Shown here: positions 5,877-7,677 of the stretch, in pieces
Layout of the letters: each line of letters starts with the position of its first letter
How positions within the stretch are numbered: position 1 is the stretch's first letter
From: Gammaproteobacteria bacterium
Lineage (GTDB): Bacteria > Pseudomonadota > Gammaproteobacteria > Pseudomonadales > Azotimanducaceae
Reading direction: 5' to 3'
DNA length: 7,677 nt
Assembly: GCA_003228415.1 (NCBI GenBank)
Contig: QIDL01000114.1
Coordinates: 1-7,677, forward strand
Notes under the pieces: model-generated
Database searches by the model: none
What the model saw: the letters and a program-made list of their open reading frames with translations, nothing else
What the model was told of the DNA's origin: nothing
Translations under genes and position numbers: made by a program

Positions 5877-7058
5877 TTGGTGGTTCAAGGCGAGGTAGTT
5901 ATCAATTGGCAAGTCACAGAAATCATTCAGAATAACGCATGTGTAGGTGCTCCTACCTTATGTGCAGCCGATTGGGTCGAAAAACCTCTCAACACCGTCA
6001 ACGCAGTTAAGGCATGGATCAATACGAAAACAGGAAACTCCATATCTGATCCCAATATCATGGCAAATGGTGCCTATTTACCCGCAGTTCCAACTCCCGA
6101 ACTCCCTAGCGTTTCTAACGGATATGATGGGCCTGTATATAACAGAGGAACTGAAACTTTATTCTTTCCGTCGCCCTCCGAAAACAATTCTGTATTCAAA
6201 ACCAACGAAAACCTCAGCGAATCAACTGAGATTGTTGCTCATGAATATGCACATCATGTGCAGAATAAGTTGAATTCAGGATTGGAAGCCGCGAAGGCTT
6301 CCTCGAATGCAAATCAAGAACGTTGGGCGCGTGCGATCGGTGGCGAAGGAAGCGCCGATGTCATTGCAGCTTTATACGAGAAATCCATCGGCCGCCCAGA
6401 TTCTGATGCATGGAAGATTATGGATGATGTATTGAAATCAAGTCAATTAAGCCTTGTCCGGGATGGAACTGCGATGCTCGATTGGGACGATTGGTCAAAT
6501 GGCAGCGCAAATACGGTATTCCACGACAACGGAAAAATTCTGTTGAATATGTTCTATAGGATGCAGCAAGCTGGCGCGACAAATGATCAACTTATAAAGT
6601 TGGTTGTTGACATGATCAAAACCATTAACATTACAACTGATTACAATGAAAGCAAATTTAAGACCTTCTTGGATACATTGGTTGCTGGAGCTATGCAAAC
6701 CATTCTAGATATGGTTTGGGATGAAATGGTTGGCAGTGGCGGAGGAGGAGGTGGTGGTGTTCCTAGTGCTCCAGGAAATTTCACAACAATTCAATTCGTC
6801 GGTTGTAACGTCTATGGACAAACGGTCGATTATGTCAACTGGTCTGATGTAAGCGGGGCAGATTACTACAAAATTTATTGGAGCAATTCACAATCAATGT
6901 CAAACCCGGTCCACACGAGTTCTCCGACCACGTCTTGGAGTTACGTTTGGACAAGTCTTTACACAGTCTGGGCAGTTAAGGCTTGCAACGAAAACGGCTG
7001 CAGTAACTTCGGACCGACATATCTACAGATCTATCACTGGTCGTGTCAACAATATTGA
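5877..7058 (+). CDS. Thermolysin-like zinc metalloprotease catalytic half with C-terminal fibronectin-III-like domain (downstream of in-frame stop)
   Basis: Numbered from TTG 5877, this 393-residue frame carries a gluzincin (M4/M36-like) catalytic domain. HEYAH at 122-126 supplies two zinc ligands and the catalytic Glu. E157 in GGEGSAD, with D161, matches the third ligand and the ExxxD pattern. His216 in TVFHDNG resembles the transition-state histidine of thermolysin. A linker with a run of seven glycines follows (288-294, coded at 6738-6758). Residues 296-385 then look like a fibronectin type III domain (PSAPGNF, VNWSDVSGADYYKIYW, VKACNENGCS), probably for binding a substrate or surface. TTG 5877 has no ribosome binding site, and the frame is open back to the TAA at 5853, so it is most likely the second half of the 4938-7058 gene, not separately translated. 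With the stop suppressed the product would be about 707 residues and secreted. The family within the gluzincins is uncertain. Confidence 0.75.
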   Translation: MVVQGEVVINWQVTEIIQNNACVGAPTLCAADWVEKPLNTVNAVKAWINTKTGNSISDPNIMANGAYLPAVPTPELPSVSNGYDGPVYNRGTETLFFPSPSENNSVFKTNENLSESTEIVAHEYAHHVQNKLNSGLEAAKASSNANQERWARAIGGEGSADVIAALYEKSIGRPDSDAWKIMDDVLKSSQLSLVRDGTAMLDWDDWSNGSANTVFHDNGKILLNMFYRMQQAGATNDQLIKLVVDMIKTINITTDYNESKFKTFLDTLVAGAMQTILDMVWDEMVGSGGGGGGGVPSAPGNFTTIQFVGCNVYGQTVDYVNWSDVSGADYYKIYWSNSQSMSNPVHTSSPTTSWSYVWTSLYTVWAVKACNENGCSNFGPTYLQIYHWSCQQY

Positions 7059-7112
7059 TAGGTAGATGTGATTGAACCAGCAACACGTATTTGGTGACTG
7101 TGTTGATAAAGC

Positions 7113-7145
7113 AAAAATCGCACAGTTTTGTTGTGCGACATTTTT
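7113..7145. terminator. Bidirectional rho-independent terminator
   Basis: TCGCACA (7118-7124) and TGTGCGA (7132-7138) form a perfect 7-bp stem around a 7-base loop. AAAAA precedes it (7113-7117) and TTTTT follows (7141-7145), so it can end transcripts on both strands. It lies 54 bp after the protease stop and 7 bp after the stop of the convergent minus-strand frame. Confidence 0.75.
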
Positions 7146-7152
7146 CGCCTAT

Positions 7153-7407
7153 TCAATCTGAGCAAAAGTAGGCGCGCACAGCGAAACTGCCATGATGGCA
7201 ATTAGTCATTTCATGGGTTTTTAGATCCGGTTGAGCATATTGTCCGGTAGTGAATCCCGGCTGTTGAAAAACATCCGGGCGATGAGATTCATTGTTTCCA
7301 GCTTGGATTTCGACATCATCATCACCATTTTGCAGCGTACATAGCTCATCGTAGCTGTCAGTTAACCAGACGCCATTTGTACGGCAGCCGGTGGCTGCTG
7401 TTCCGAG
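7153..7407 (-). pseudogene. C-terminal remnant of an unknown gene, 5' end cut by IS66-family insertion
   Basis: The minus strand is open for 84 codons from the IS66 end to TGA at 7153-7155. The frame continues to a TTG at 7470, but that part would lie inside the insertion sequence and has no ribosome binding site. The composition is protein-like rather than shadow-like (GVWLTDSYDELCTLQNGDDD, DVFQQPGFTTGQYAQPDL, and a Cys-containing end FAVRAYFCSD). The bidirectional terminator just past its stop supports a real convergent gene. I do not recognise the family; the four cysteines would fit an exported protein. An internal ATG at 7417-7419 also lies inside the IS end. The alternative is a chance open frame. 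Confidence 0.4.
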
Positions 7408-7677
7408 GTAAGCGTTCATTCTGCACCGTTGTACCGCGTGTTTTGATATCGATTTATGGTGCTGGCTCAAAAAGAGGAGTTAAGCGATGCAGGAATCCAA
7501 AGGGCAGCCAATCACTCAGTATCCCGGACGGCGAACGGCGGCACAATGGCAGATGGTCGTTGCCGCCCAGCAGGACAGCGGTCTTTCGCAACGAGAGTAC
7601 TGTGAACGTGAGGGTATTTCCCTGAGCTCGTTCAGTCACTGGCGCCGGAAGTTGAACGGGAAGAGGGTGGCTCAAGC
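7408..7677 (+). mobile_element. IS66-family insertion sequence, left end (continues past the window)
   Basis: The sequence GTAAGCGTTCATTCTGCACC starting at 7408 begins with GTAAGCG, the conserved terminus of IS66-family inverted repeats. The first accessory gene (tnpA) starts 79 bp inside, as usual for the family. IS66 elements make 8-bp target duplications, so GTTCCGAG at 7400-7407 should recur beyond the far end, which is outside the window. Confidence 0.75.
7487..7677 (+). CDS. tnpA: IS66-family accessory protein TnpA, N-terminal part
   Basis: Sixty-three codons from ATG 7487 run off the right edge. GAGGAG ends 7 bases before the ATG, an excellent ribosome binding site. The protein contains a helix-turn-helix-like segment: QWQMVVAAQQDSGLSQREYC (20-39), then EGISLSSFSHWRRKL (42-56). 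This matches the SGLSQ..FC...GIS.SSF..WRR pattern of IS66 TnpA, the small DNA-binding accessory protein encoded ahead of tnpB and the tnpC transposase. The start fits the family and no disruption is seen in the visible part. Confidence 0.85.
   Translation, partial: MQESKGQPITQYPGRRTAAQWQMVVAAQQDSGLSQREYCEREGISLSSFSHWRRKLNGKRVAQ

Noticed and set aside
7081..7105. CAACAC/GTGTTG inverted repeat just after the protease
   Set aside because: The stem is only 6 bp with a 13-base loop and no T-run; the following TCGCACA hairpin is the credible terminator.
7454..7675. Minus-strand frame overlapping the IS66 tnpA start
   Set aside because: It is antisense to the recognised TnpA and has shadow-like Leu/Pro/Arg composition.
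1..7677. CRISPR arrays, tRNA or rRNA genes
   Set aside because: No regularly spaced direct repeats and no recognisable tRNA or rRNA sequence were seen on either strand.

Overview
The window looks like a chromosomal stretch of a G+C-rich Gram-negative bacterium, most likely a proteobacterium. The evidence is the periplasmic ModA with a Sec signal, tightly overlapping genes, and IS110- and IS66-family elements; no finer taxonomic placement is supported. The left half (1-4740) is G+C-rich. Positions 4741 to about 7407 are visibly more A+T-rich, and the IS66 end at the right returns to high G+C. By hand count, line 2221-2280 has 39 G+C of 60, line 5641-5700 has 21 of 60, and line 7501-7560 has 37 of 60.

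Region 1 (1-1052, minus strand): a probable two-gene operon. It holds a phytanoyl-CoA-dioxygenase-like Fe(II)/2-oxoglutarate oxygenase and, 11 bp downstream, the start of an exported protein whose visible N-terminus resembles the agmatinase/arginase family. That second gene runs off the left edge.

Region 2 (1116-3682, plus strand): a complete molybdate ABC transporter operon, modA-modB-modC, with 8-bp and 11-bp gene overlaps. ModA binds molybdate in the periplasm, ModB is the membrane channel, and ModC is the ATPase with a C-terminal molybdate-binding Mop/TOBE domain.

Region 3 (about 3790-4748): a decayed IS110-family element. Its transposase has a good ribosome binding site followed by an in-frame amber codon, an apparent small deletion, a frameshift near 4690-4698 and a loss of everything after about 4740. 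A hairpin nested in a 9-bp inverted repeat lies just upstream.

Region 4 (4741-7407): an A+T-rich island. It starts with a 58-codon open stretch that looks like the 3' end of a lost gene. It then carries a secreted thermolysin-like zinc metalloprotease: signal peptide, PepSY-type propeptide, HExxH catalytic domain, poly-glycine linker and fibronectin-III-like domain. A single in-frame TAA at 5853-5855 splits it at the propeptide/catalytic boundary. A bidirectional terminator follows, then the C-terminal remnant of an unknown convergent gene.

Region 5 (7408-7677): the left end of an IS66-family element (terminal GTAAGCG) with the start of its tnpA, which runs off the right edge and interrupts the convergent gene. 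The island is therefore foreign-looking cargo bounded by two insertion sequences. The main biological puzzle is whether the split protease is a fresh pseudogene or still makes product.
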